DNA of 64,000 nt. Source: Planosporangium thailandense (GTDB lineage Bacteria > Actinomycetota > Actinomycetes > Mycobacteriales > Micromonosporaceae). The notes below the pieces were generated by a model. It was not told the DNA's origin, searched no databases, and saw nothing but the letters and a program-made list of their open reading frames with translations. The translations under genes and the position numbers were made by a program. Of this stretch, positions 35,683 to 43,418 are shown in pieces. Position 1 is the first letter of the stretch. The number at the start of each line of letters is the position of its first letter. The stretch is taken from positions 434,001 to 498,000 of the forward strand of contig NZ_JAATVY010000001.1 in the NCBI RefSeq assembly GCF_011947195.1, in the 5' to 3' direction.

Positions 35683-36500
35683 GGGGTTCCCCCTGGTTGG
35701 CAGGTTGCCTGTTCGAGCACCGTGCGGATCACGGCGCCCAGCTTGGTGGCGGAGGCGGCGGCGACCGCGACCACCTCGGTGGGATCGGTCGGCTCGCTGT
35801 CGAGCTCGATCGCGGTGACCACGGACAGCCCGAGCAGTTCCAGGCCGGCCTCGCGGGCGGCGATCGCCTCGATCACGGTGGACATGCCGACGACGTCGGC
35901 GCCGAGGGTACGCAGCATGCGTGCCTCCGCCGGCGTCTCGTAGTGCGGACCCGGCAGGAACGCGTACACGCCCTCCACCAGGTCGGGGTCGGCGGCGAGC
36001 GCCAGGCCGCGCAGGCGGGGGCTCCAGCAGTCGGACAGGTCGACGAAGCGCGGACCGCGCAGCGGCGAGACGCCGGACAGGCTGAGATGGTCACGGATGA
36101 CGACCCCGGTGCCCAGGCCCCACTCGGGGCGCAGCGAGCCGTTCGCGTTGGTGAGGACCGCCGTACGGCAGCCGCTCGACGCGGCGGTGCGCACGGCGTG
36201 CGCCACCGGATCGACGCCGAGCCCTTCGTACAGGTGGGTGCGGCCGAGAAAGCACAGTACGCGGGCGTCGCCGAGCGGGTAGGACCGGACGAGCCCGAGG
36301 TGGCCGTCGGCCACCGGCGGATGGAACCCGGGCAGCTCCGCGACGGGTAGCTCGGCCGCCGGGGACCCGAACGCGTCCGCGGCGGGGGCCCAGCCGCTGC
36401 CGAGCACGACGACCGCGTCGTGGCGCGGGCAGGACGTGGCCTCGGCCAGCGCCGCCGCGGCCTCCACCGCGAGCTCGTACGGATCGCGTGAACCCTGCAC
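35679..36500 (-). CDS. purine nucleoside phosphorylase (trimeric type)
   Basis: A 273-residue cytoplasmic enzyme that splits purine nucleosides with phosphate into base and ribose-1-phosphate. VVVLGSGWAPAADAFG, SYPLGDARVLCFLGRTHLYEG, VLTNANGSLRPEWGLG, FLPGPHYETPAEARMLRTLGADVVGMSTVIEAIAAREAGLELLG are the signature stretches. The frame stays open to 36584, but GTG 36500 has a perfect gaggagg five bases before it and gives normal family length. Divergent from the ADP-ribosylglycohydrolase gene. Confidence 0.9.
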   Translation of the reverse strand: MQGSRDPYELAVEAAAALAEATSCPRHDAVVVLGSGWAPAADAFGSPAAELPVAELPGFHPPVADGHLGLVRSYPLGDARVLCFLGRTHLYEGLGVDPVAHAVRTAASSGCRTAVLTNANGSLRPEWGLGTGVVIRDHLSLSGVSPLRGPRFVDLSDCWSPRLRGLALAADPDLVEGVYAFLPGPHYETPAEARMLRTLGADVVGMSTVIEAIAAREAGLELLGLSVVTAIELDSEPTDPTEVVAVAAASATKLGAVIRTVLEQATCQPGGTP

Positions 36501-36540
36501 GCGCACCTCCTCGGGCCACCGTGCCCCGCTTGACACCGCA

Positions 36541-36600
36541 CCCATGATCAGCTTCTGTGTACTGGACATGTTTATACAGGTCAAGTGGGAAAACTAGGGC
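36541..36600. promoter_or_regulatory. divergent promoter of the purine island with a degenerate palindrome
   Basis: On the minus strand TTGACC and TACACA are spaced 17 bases apart upstream of the phosphorylase gene. Within this stretch gacatg-tttata-caggtc (about 36566-36583) is an inverted repeat with one mismatch, in an A/T-rich patch. It could be a regulator site controlling both divergent units. No regulator gene is adjacent. Confidence 0.45.
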
Positions 36601-36610
36601 AGTGGGATGA

Positions 36611-37624
36611 GTGGTGACTGACCGGTACGACCGGGCCCTCGGCGCGCTGACCGGGCTCGCGCTCGGCGACGCTCTCGGCATGCCCACCCAGCTGCTGTCG
36701 CGGCCGCTGATCCGGGCGCGGTACGGCGAGCTGACGTGGTTCCTCGACGCTCCCGACGACAACGAGATCAGCCGGGGTACGCCCGCCGGGCGGGTCACCG
36801 ACGACACCGACCAGGCCCTGATCCTGGGCCGGCTGCTCGTGGCGGGCGGTGGCCGGGTGGACCCGCGCCGGCTGGCCGACGAACTGCTGTCGTGGGAGGC
36901 CCGGATGACGGCGCTCGGCTCGGCGGATCTGCTCGGCCCGTCGACGCGTCGCGCCCTGCAGCTTCTCGCCCAGGGCGCCCCGATCGGCGAAGCCGGCCGG
37001 TGGGGTGACACCAACGGGGCCGCCATGCGGGTCGCGCCGGTCGGCGTCGTGTACCCGCCGGACCCGGTCGACCGGCTGGTCGACGCCGTGGCCGACGTCG
37101 ACCGCGTCACCCACGACACCACCGTGGCCAACGCCGGAGCCGCCGCCGTGGCCGCCGCGGTGAGCGCCGGAATCGACGGCGCCTCGCTGAGCGAAGCGGT
37201 CACACATGGCATCGAGGCCGCCCGGGTAGGTGCCACCCGCGGACAGTATGTGCCGGGCGCCGACGTCGCCGCGCGCATCGAGTGGGCGCGCGACCTGGCA
37301 GCCGCCAGCCCGGAGCCGCTCGATGTCATCTACCGGCTCGTGGGCACCGGGGTGGCGACCCAGGAGGCGGTACCCGCGGCGTTCGCCGTGCTGGCGGTGT
37401 GCCCGGCCGACCCGTTCCAGGCCTGCCTCGCGGCCGCGAGCCTGGGCGGCGACTGCGACACGGTCGCGGCGATGGTCGGCGCGATCAGCGGCGCCTGCCA
37501 CGGGTACGCGGCCCTGCCGCCCGACGCGGTGGCGACCCTGAACGCGGCGAACCCGACGCTGAACATCCCCGAGCTCGCCGGACAGCTGCTCGAACTGCGC
37601 GACCGCCTAGAATCCCGGTCGTGA
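36611..37624 (+). CDS. ADP-ribosylglycohydrolase-family protein
   Basis: A 337-residue all-helical metal enzyme of the DraG/ARH family, which removes ADP-ribose from proteins or hydrolyses related N-glycosides. Metal-binding motifs are ALTGLALGDALGMPTQ, VTDDTDQALI (DDTD) and the C-terminal GGDCDTVAAMVGAISGACHG; WGDTNGAAMRVAPVGVVYP is also typical. Setting beside a PfkB kinase and opposite a nucleoside phosphorylase and permease suggests it works on a small nucleoside or ADP-ribose-like substrate rather than on protein (inference). GTG 36611 or the next codon (36614) may be the start. Confidence 0.88.
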   Translation: MVTDRYDRALGALTGLALGDALGMPTQLLSRPLIRARYGELTWFLDAPDDNEISRGTPAGRVTDDTDQALILGRLLVAGGGRVDPRRLADELLSWEARMTALGSADLLGPSTRRALQLLAQGAPIGEAGRWGDTNGAAMRVAPVGVVYPPDPVDRLVDAVADVDRVTHDTTVANAGAAAVAAAVSAGIDGASLSEAVTHGIEAARVGATRGQYVPGADVAARIEWARDLAAASPEPLDVIYRLVGTGVATQEAVPAAFAVLAVCPADPFQACLAAASLGGDCDTVAAMVGAISGACHGYAALPPDAVATLNAANPTLNIPELAGQLLELRDRLESRS

Positions 37625-38568
37625 TCCCCGCGCCGGGCCGGCTCGTACTCGTCGGCAGCGTCATCGTCGACGTCCTCATGTCCGTGCCCGCGCTGCCCGA
37701 CCGCGGCGGCGACGTCCTCGCCTCGGGCGCGGGCGTCCAGGTCGGCGGCGGGTTCAACGTCCTCGCGGCGGCCCGGCGGCTGGGGCTGCCGTCGGCGCTC
37801 GCCGGCCGCGTCGGCGACGGGCCGTTCGGCGCGCTGGTCACCGCGGCGCTCGCGACCGAGGGGATCGAGCGGCTCCTGCCGCCGGGGCGCGGGGACACCG
37901 GCTTCTGCGTGGGGCTGGTGGAGCCGGACGCCGAGCGTACGTTCGTCACAAGCCCCGGCGTCGAGTCCGAGCTGACCGGTCGGGACCTGGCCGGGGTCGA
38001 GGTCCGCGCGGACGACGCGCTCTACGTGTCCGGGTACGACCTGTGCTACCCCGTCACCGGGCCGGCGGTCGCCGCCTGGTGCGGCGGCCTCGCCGACACG
38101 CCGGTCGTGCTGGATCCCGGTCCGCTGGCGGCCGACATACCCGTGCGGGTGCTCGGTCCGGTGCTCGAGCGTACGGGTGTGCTCACGCTCAACGAGCGGG
38201 AGGCGCGCCTGCTCACCTCGGTGTCCGACGTGGACGAAGCGGGTCGGGCGCTGCGCGACCGGCTTCCGTCGTCGTCCGTGCTCGTCGTGCGCCGGGGCGC
38301 CGCGGGCTGCAGCGTGTACCTGCCCGGCCACGCCGAGCCGCGGCGCATTCCCGCACCGGTGGTGACGGCGGTGGACACCACCGGCGCCGGGGACGCCCAC
38401 ACCGGTGCTTTCCTCGCCGAACTGCACCGGACGGGTTCGGTGCTCGACGCCGCCCGGAGCGCCAACGCCGCGGCGGCGCTGGCCGTCACGCGCGCCGGTT
38501 CGGCCACCGCGCCGCGCCGTGCCGAACTCGACCGGATGCTCGCCGGCTGGGACGTTTCGGTCGCATAA
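37621..38568 (+). CDS. PfkB-family sugar/nucleoside kinase
   Basis: A 315-residue ribokinase-like enzyme. GSVIVDVLMSVPALPDRGGDVLASG and QVGGGFNVLAAARRLG form the N-terminal PfkB signature; DTTGAGDAHTGAFLAEL is the C-terminal signature with the catalytic Asp in GAGD. GTG 37621 overlaps the ADP-ribosylglycohydrolase stop (GTGA), so the pair is coupled. Probable substrate is ribose or a nucleoside released by its neighbours; this is inference. Confidence 0.88.
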   Translation: MIPAPGRLVLVGSVIVDVLMSVPALPDRGGDVLASGAGVQVGGGFNVLAAARRLGLPSALAGRVGDGPFGALVTAALATEGIERLLPPGRGDTGFCVGLVEPDAERTFVTSPGVESELTGRDLAGVEVRADDALYVSGYDLCYPVTGPAVAAWCGGLADTPVVLDPGPLAADIPVRVLGPVLERTGVLTLNEREARLLTSVSDVDEAGRALRDRLPSSSVLVVRRGAAGCSVYLPGHAEPRRIPAPVVTAVDTTGAGDAHTGAFLAELHRTGSVLDAARSANAAAALAVTRAGSATAPRRAELDRMLAGWDVSVA

Positions 38569-38643
38569 AGGTGGATCCTGACGGGCGTCTCGCTCGAAAT
38601 GGCATCAGCTGAAAAACCGGTCTTGCCCACCCTGCACATCACG

Positions 38644-38673
38644 TTGACGTCCATCAATTGATGTAGTTAATGT
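38644..38673 (+). promoter_or_regulatory. promoter with palindrome in the spacer, upstream of the DUF4360 gene
   Basis: TTGACG (38644-38649) and TAATGT (38668-38673) are separated by 18 bases. The spacer contains the perfect 12-bp palindrome catcaattgatg (38652-38663), where a bound regulator would block polymerase. Transcription would start near 38680, giving a 40-base leader with a ggaggg ribosome site. Confidence 0.6.
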
Positions 38674-38722
38674 CCGTGCCACACATACCTCTTCACATGG
38701 CGGGGATCGGGAGGGAAGACCA

Positions 38723-39355
38723 ATGTTCAATGCATTGGCAATTGGCAGCATGCTGCTTTCTTTTGCTGTCCCGGCGGCACCGGCGTTCACCACTCCGCCG
38801 CCGCCCGACAAAATTGTCATCGACGTCGCCACCGTGAACGGCTCGGGCTGTCGCCCCGGTTCCGCGGCGGTCGCCGTCGCGCCGGACAACACGGCGTTCA
38901 CCGTGACGTACAGTGAGTACCTCGCCCAGGTCGGCATCGGCGCCAAGCCGACCGACTTCCGCAAGAACTGCCAGCTCAACCTCATCGTGCACGTCCCGCA
39001 GGGCTTCACGTACGCGATCGCTCAGGCCGACTACCGGGGCTTCGCGCACCTGGAGAAGGGGGCCACCGGCCTGGAGCGGGCCAACTACTACTTCCAGGGC
39101 CAGTCGCAGACCGCGTATGTACAGCATCCCTTCTCCGGGTCCTACAACGACGACTGGCACACGACCGATTCGGTCGATGCCACGGCGCTCGTTTTCAAGC
39201 CCTGCGGCGAGGAGCGCAACCTGAACATCAATACCGAACTCCGGGTCGCGGCCGGTAGTTCGGATCCGTCGAAGACGAACAGCTTCATGTCGATGGACTC
39301 GACCGACGGCGCCATCAACACTATTTACCACTTCGCCTGGAAGTCGTGCCCGTAA
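38723..39355 (+). CDS. secreted DUF4360 protein
   Basis: A 210-residue exported protein. A short signal peptide (MFNALAIGSMLLSFAVPAAPA) is followed by the DUF4360 domain: DKIVIDVATVNGSGCRPGSAAVAVAPDNTAFTVTYSEY, then RKNCQLNLIVHVPQGFTYAIAQADYRGFAHLEKGATG and a C-terminal WKSCP. Four cysteines in the mature part could make two disulfides. The family is common in actinobacteria and fungi, and its function is unknown. Strong Shine-Dalgarno ggaggg precedes ATG 38723. Confidence 0.88.
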   Translation: MFNALAIGSMLLSFAVPAAPAFTTPPPPDKIVIDVATVNGSGCRPGSAAVAVAPDNTAFTVTYSEYLAQVGIGAKPTDFRKNCQLNLIVHVPQGFTYAIAQADYRGFAHLEKGATGLERANYYFQGQSQTAYVQHPFSGSYNDDWHTTDSVDATALVFKPCGEERNLNINTELRVAAGSSDPSKTNSFMSMDSTDGAINTIYHFAWKSCP

Positions 39356-39372
39356 CGAATATCGGCGATCGG

Positions 39373-39414
39373 GTGAAGGTTTCGGGGATCCGTCGCGATC
39401 CTCGAAACCTTCAC
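39373..39414. terminator. 18-bp palindrome after the DUF4360 gene
   Basis: Arms 39373-39390 and 39397-39414 pair at 17 of 18 positions around a 6-base loop; GATC lies next to the loop rather than at the base. Placed 18 bases after the DUF4360 stop and before the methyltransferase-like gene. Confidence 0.7.
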
Positions 39415-39462
39415 GTCGGCGACCGTTGGCCGGTGGCCGGTTGTCTGGAAAGCTTGGTGTCG

Positions 39463-40104
39463 ATGAGTACCCCGTCGCGTGACTGGTACGCCTGGCATGC
39501 CCCGTACGACGAGCCGGGGTCGCCGCGCCACCGCCGGCTCCGCATCGTCCAGGGACACATCAGAGCCTGGCTGGGGGAGCGCGCCGGCCGGTCGCCGCGC
39601 GTGGTGAGCGCGTGCGCGGGTCAGGGCCGCGACCTAATCGAGGTGCTGGCGGGCGCGCCCGACGGCGCGGCGGTACGGGCGCGCCTGATCGAACTCGACC
39701 GCCGCAACGTCGACGTCGCGCGGAGAACGGCGCGCGACGCGGGGCTCGCCGGCGTGGAGGTCGTCTGCGCGGACGCCGGACTCACCGACGCGTACGTGGG
39801 TGCCGTGCCCGCCGATCTGGTCCTGATGTGCGGCGTGTTCGGCAACATCAGTGATGGCGACGTACGCCGGACCGTCGGACATCTGCCGCAGTTGTGCGCG
39901 CCGGACGCGACCGTCATCTGGACCCGCACCCGCCGTTCTCCGGACCTCACGCCCGCGATCCGGTCCTGGCTGCGGCTCGCGCGCTTCGTCGAGCGGTCGT
40001 TCGACGCGCCGGCCGACGCGCTCTTCTCTGTCGGTGTGCACCGGTTCGCCGGGGCGCCGCAGCCCGTGGCACCGGGGCGCCGGATGTTCGAGTTCGTCAC
40101 GTGA
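39463..40104 (+). CDS. class I SAM-dependent methyltransferase-like protein
   Basis: A 213-residue Rossmann-type protein. Motif I is RVVSACAGQGRDLIEVL (SACAGQGRD in place of the usual GxGxG), the acidic loop after strand 2 is ARLIELDRRNVDVARRTARDAGL and motif IV is ADLVLMCGVFGNISDGDV. The substrate is unknown. ATG 39463 gives MSTPSRDWYAWHAPYD; in-frame GTG 39457 is possible. The frame is open to 39346 but that part runs through the palindrome. Converges with the next gene, overlapping by 8 bases. Confidence 0.8.
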   Translation: MSTPSRDWYAWHAPYDEPGSPRHRRLRIVQGHIRAWLGERAGRSPRVVSACAGQGRDLIEVLAGAPDGAAVRARLIELDRRNVDVARRTARDAGLAGVEVVCADAGLTDAYVGAVPADLVLMCGVFGNISDGDVRRTVGHLPQLCAPDATVIWTRTRRSPDLTPAIRSWLRLARFVERSFDAPADALFSVGVHRFAGAPQPVAPGRRMFEFVT

Positions 40105-40666
40105 CGACGCGCGTGACCACCCAGTGGTGCTTACCGAGCCGGCGGGTCCGTGCGAACCCGTGCCGTTCGAACATCGCCACCGTGCCGTTGTGCAGAAACG
40201 AGGCGGACGCGGACCGGCCGTCCACGTCTTCGGGGTAGCTCTCGACCGTTCCTCCGCCGAGCCGGGCGATCTCCTGTAGAGCGCCGTCGAGCGCGGCGGA
40301 GGCGACCCCTCTGTGCCGGTACCCGCGATGGACGAAGAAGCACGTGATCCGCCAATCCGGAAGGGCGCTCAGGCCGTCGAGGTAGGCGCGACGGTGCTTG
40401 ATGCGTGGCAGTTCGTCGGTGGGACCGAACTGGCACCAGCCCACGCAGTGCGGGCCGTCGTACACGAGGGCGGCGTGCGCCCGACCTTCCCGTACCCGGC
40501 ACTCCTTCTCGGATCGGTTCTGCGCCGGGGTCTTCGTGCGCCCCACGCCCTCGGCGTGGAAGGCCATGCACCAGCAGCCGCCCCATACCCCGTTGTGACC
40601 GTCGACCAGTCGCGCGAAGTCGGGCCAGGTGGTCTCGTCCAGAGGTTTCACCTGGAAGTCCGTCAC
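40097..40666 (-). CDS. GNAT-family N-acetyltransferase
   Basis: A 189-residue acetyltransferase. Notable N-terminal GVWGGCWCMAFHAEG, a Cys/Trp-rich patch seen in a subgroup of GNAT proteins, then CFFVHRGYRHRGVASAALDGALQEI (acetyl-CoA binding) and SASASFLHNGTVAMFERHGFARTRRLGKHHWVV. Substrate unknown. Start GTG 40666. Confidence 0.83.
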   Translation of the reverse strand: MTDFQVKPLDETTWPDFARLVDGHNGVWGGCWCMAFHAEGVGRTKTPAQNRSEKECRVREGRAHAALVYDGPHCVGWCQFGPTDELPRIKHRRAYLDGLSALPDWRITCFFVHRGYRHRGVASAALDGALQEIARLGGGTVESYPEDVDGRSASASFLHNGTVAMFERHGFARTRRLGKHHWVVTRVVT

Positions 40667-40874
40667 GCCGGCAGCCTAACCGGGTGTGTCCCATTTCCCA
40701 GCGCCTCCGGCCCTGGAGCGGCACCTGTTCGGCTCGGATGCCGAGCGACGGCACTTCCCGACCGCCCCGGTCTGCGGAAAGATCTGAACCGTGACAGCGC
40801 GCGCTGAGGTCTCGCAGGCGTCAGCTCGGGAAAGGTCATACGTGCGGTGATGACCCAGGGAAGGCGGTCGTGAA

Positions 40875-41444
40875 ATGAGCGGCAAGGTTGTCGTGAACCG
40901 GTGTATGTCGCTTGACGGCTTCATCGCCGGCCCCGGCCATTCGATGGACTGGGGAGGTGATCGCGATCTCGCCGACTTCGTGGCACCGGACGATTTCGCG
41001 GAGATCGCAGCGGCCACCGGCGCCATGCTCGTCGGCCGGCGGACGTGGGAGGTAGGCGACCGGATGCAGGCCGAGAAGCCGGACAGCGCCGACTACCCCT
41101 TCTCCGGACCCATGTTCCTCCTCACCCATAGACCACTGGAGCCGCCGAACCCGAACGTCACGATCCTCACCGGCGACATCGGCGAAGCGGTCGCCACGGC
41201 ACTGGACGCGGCCGGCGGTAAGAACCTCGAAATCCTCGGCGCCGACGTGGCCGGCCAGTGCCTGCAGCGGGGGCTCGTCGACGAGATCCTGGTGTATGTA
41301 CTGCCGGTTCTGCTCGGCGACGGCATCCGCTTCTCGGCCCCGGGCCTTGCCAGGACAGACCTGGAACCAATCAGCAGCACGCGGTCGGACGACGCCACCA
41401 TCCTCCGCTTCCACGTCCGCAAGCAGTCCGACCAGACTGTCTGA
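40875..41444 (+). CDS. dihydrofolate reductase-family (RibD C-terminal-like) protein
   Basis: A 189-residue NADPH-binding protein: VVVNRCMSLDGFIAGPGHSMDW at the N-terminus, AMLVGRRTWEVGD, then LEILGADVAGQCLQRGLVDEILVYVLPVLLGDGIRFS, the RibD C-terminal signature. These single-domain members are probable oxidoreductases with unknown substrate. Stop at 41444; a short hairpin (41461-41479, ccggggt/accccgg) follows. Confidence 0.87.
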   Translation: MSGKVVVNRCMSLDGFIAGPGHSMDWGGDRDLADFVAPDDFAEIAAATGAMLVGRRTWEVGDRMQAEKPDSADYPFSGPMFLLTHRPLEPPNPNVTILTGDIGEAVATALDAAGGKNLEILGADVAGQCLQRGLVDEILVYVLPVLLGDGIRFSAPGLARTDLEPISSTRSDDATILRFHVRKQSDQTV

Positions 41445-41768
41445 TGGCACCGGATCCCGCGCGCCGGGGTCACCCCGGCCGACGCGCTGTAGAGATCACT
41501 GCACGTTGCGCGGGGACCCGCACACCGGGTCCAGGATCCCAACGACTCGGGCAGGAACCGCCACTGGTGCCGACCGACCCTGCTACGGCAGCCGCGGCCG
41601 AATAGGAAACATCATCCTGAGTTATCCATCGAAATCAAAAAGATTATGTATGGTGTCGCGCGGTCGCGGCTACCGGGGCAATTCCCGCCACGGATTAAGC
41701 ATTCTTTAGACGCGTATTAAAGCCGCATTGAGCGGCGCGTGAGTGCGCTGATTAACAAGGTGTGGGGG
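41445..41768. other. non-coding interval, no gene seen
   Basis: The first half has ordinary GC with only antisense frames of no coding character and one 7-bp hairpin near 41461-41479. The second half (about 41600-41760) is markedly A/T-richer (for example tcgaaatcaaaaagattatg) and leads to the riboswitch promoter. I see no RNA gene here. Confidence 0.5.
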
Positions 41769-41797
41769 TTGGCACGCCGAGTGCCCGCCAGTAATCT
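41769..41797 (+). promoter_or_regulatory. promoter of the c-di-AMP riboswitch transcript
   Basis: TTGGCA (41769-41774) and TAATCT (41792-41797) are spaced exactly 17 bases, matching housekeeping sigma promoters. The start of transcription would be near 41804, just before the riboswitch aptamer. Confidence 0.65.
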
Positions 41798-41818
41798 CAA
41801 CGCGTCTGTTCCGGTCGT

Positions 41819-41978
41819 TGGTCATCGCAGGTGGCGCCGGTGCAGACCCGCCGAATCGCGCAATGCGAGCCGGGGACCCACCGTACGTCTGGGGTGAATC
41901 CGCGGGCTGCTGGCCAGCGGTAGGGCGACCTACGCGCCCGAATCCGTCAGCTAACCCGGTAGGCGGCAGCGTAAGGAG
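41819..41978 (+). ncRNA. cyclic di-AMP riboswitch (ydaO/yuaA type)
   Basis: The stretch contains, in order, the conserved blocks of the ydaO-yuaA aptamer: agccggggaccca (41868-41880), ggggtgaatc (41891-41900), gtagggcgacc (41920-41930), cccgaatccgtcagctaacc (from 41937), taggcggca (41960-41968) and gtaaggag (41971-41978). The last block supplies the Shine-Dalgarno for a 29-codon frame at 41988. In actinobacteria this riboswitch normally turns off cell-wall hydrolase and resuscitation-factor genes when c-di-AMP is high. The nearest sizeable downstream gene is the exported C39-like peptidase at 42346. Confidence 0.85.
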
Positions 41979-41987
41979 ATCAGATCA

Positions 41988-42077
41988 ATGCACGTCTGCC
42001 CATCCATCGATTCTCGCCACGTCGCCAGCCGTGCCGGCCGGGCGCTCCGGGTCGGCGGAGTTCATTTGCTCCGCTGA
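41988..42077 (+). CDS. 29-residue ORF directly behind the riboswitch
   Basis: ATG 41988 lies nine bases after the aaggag at the end of the riboswitch, an ideal ribosome site. It encodes a 29-residue basic peptide starting MHVCPSIDSRHVASRAGRAL and ending in TGA 42075-42077. It does not resemble a signal peptide and I recognise no family. It may be a leader peptide, or the remnant 5' end of a gene the riboswitch once controlled. Confidence 0.4.
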   Translation: MHVCPSIDSRHVASRAGRALRVGGVHLLR

Positions 42078-42345
42078 AAGCGGCCCGTCAGGTCACGCCA
42101 GCCGCCTGTGTCGCGATGCCAATCGTCTCGCGGTCCTAGCGGTCGGCGTTCCCGCCGTTTTTGTCACGTGCCCCGACCGGACCGACGCTCGGTCCGCCTT
42201 CGGGCACGCACCGGACGCCGCGCGTCAACCGTCTCTTTAGGACGCGAGTCTGCGCCGCGCATCCCTGCCCGTCCGCAGTGATGCGCGAATCGGCTCACCC
42301 AGCCGCTGTACGTCATTCACGGTCGGCAAATCGTTGGAGAATTGA
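42078..42345 (+). other. untranslated interval between riboswitch ORF and C39 gene, with hairpin
   Basis: No convincing gene. A two-part hairpin spans 42167-42208: outer stem cgtgccc/gggcacg, inner stem ggaccga/tcggtcc with a 3-base loop. It could terminate or attenuate the riboswitch transcript before the C39 gene. The frame of the C39 gene is open here in pieces separated by TAG 42238-42240 and TGA 42343-42345, with no family resemblance. Confidence 0.45.
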
Positions 42346-43218
42346 GTGAAGTCCTCGCGTACCCACCAGCCCGCCCGCCACGCCGCGCCGTCGCGCCTGC
42401 CTCGCGTGGTGACCATCTCGGGTGCCCTCGTCGCCGCTGCCGCGGCGGCCGGCATCATGCTCAGCCAGGTCGACGACCCGCAGGCGGCCAGCGCCTCCGT
42501 AACCAGGAACGTCGCGAAGGTCGTCCGCGTCGACGACGGCCGGGCCGCACGCGGCCAGGCCCGCGCGGTCGCACCGGCCCCCTCGGCGACGTCCGCCCAG
42601 GCGCCGGCGGCATCCGCGCCCTCTTCCGCGTCGCCCTCTCCGGCCGCGCCCGCGTCGACCCATCCCGCCGCGCCCGCGTCGCCGTCGCCGTCCGTGCCGT
42701 CCGTGCCGGCGTCGAAGGTGCTCGACTACCAGTTCCAGCTGCAGCCCAACTACTACTACTGCGGACCCGCCGCGACCCGGATCGCCCTGAGTGCCACCGG
42801 CCACATCCTCAGCTTTGACGCGATCGCCAAACTGCTGCACACGACGACCAGCGGTACGGACTCCGCCAACGACACCACCCGTGGTCTCAACACCGTCCTC
42901 GGCGGCAACGTGTACCAGACGAGGGAGATCCCGGTCTCCCCGGCGACGCCGGCGCAGATGGACCAGCTGCAGGCCGACGTCGTACGCGCCATCACCGGCG
43001 GGCGGGCCGTCGTCACCAACATCGTCCACTCGGTGACGGACACCTCGGGTACCCGGCACACCTACGACGGTGGCCACTACGTCACGATCGTCGGGTACAA
43101 GGACGACGGTCGCACGGTGAAGATCGCTGACCCGGCCAACCCCAACGGTGACGGTACGTACTGGGTCACCACCATCGACATGGCGAACTGGATCGCGACC
43201 CACGGTTACTCGTACTGA
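42346..43218 (+). CDS. exported C39-like peptidase with low-complexity linker
   Basis: A 290-residue protein: N-terminal membrane or signal segment (about residues 21-40, VVTISGALVAAAAAAGIML), a Pro/Ala/Ser/Thr-rich linker (75-122), then a papain-like C39_2 domain. The probable triad is Cys139 (NYYYCGPAAT), His244 (DGGHYVTIVGY) and Asp262 (KIADPANPNGDG). Such domains cleave peptides outside the cell or act on cell-wall bridges; the substrate is unknown. GTG 42346 has ggaga five bases upstream. It lies downstream of the c-di-AMP riboswitch and is followed by a strong double terminator. Confidence 0.87.
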   Translation: MKSSRTHQPARHAAPSRLPRVVTISGALVAAAAAAGIMLSQVDDPQAASASVTRNVAKVVRVDDGRAARGQARAVAPAPSATSAQAPAASAPSSASPSPAAPASTHPAAPASPSPSVPSVPASKVLDYQFQLQPNYYYCGPAATRIALSATGHILSFDAIAKLLHTTTSGTDSANDTTRGLNTVLGGNVYQTREIPVSPATPAQMDQLQADVVRAITGGRAVVTNIVHSVTDTSGTRHTYDGGHYVTIVGYKDDGRTVKIADPANPNGDGTYWVTTIDMANWIATHGYSY

Positions 43219-43238
43219 TCGTCCTTGAACGGCTGACA

Positions 43239-43314
43239 GCGAACGGGCGCCGCTCCTTCCGTGGGGTGGCGCCCGTTCGCCGTTGTCGCCACCTGCGCCG
43301 GCCCTGGCCGGCGC
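43239..43314 (+). terminator. two consecutive terminator hairpins
   Basis: First hairpin: 13 perfect pairs, 43239-43251 with 43268-43280. Second: nine pairs, 43295-43303 with 43306-43314. They follow the C39-like gene by 20 bases and separate it from the next gene. Confidence 0.8.
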
Positions 43315-43418
43315 TTAATGGAAAGTTTATTTCCTGTCGCTGAACCGAGCCGTGACCGCTGTCCGTACTGCCGAGTAGTCCTGCCGACGAACCAGGTGCG
43401 AAGGTGAAGGAGCAGCGA

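Noticed and set aside
36091-37329. 412-residue minus-strand frame across the purine island
   Set aside because: It is antisense to the ADP-ribosylglycohydrolase and an out-of-frame reading of the phosphorylase; Arg/Ser/Pro-rich with no motif.
41818-42240. 140-residue frame covering the riboswitch
   Set aside because: It runs through the conserved aptamer blocks, has no ribosome site or domain, and its composition is not protein-like.
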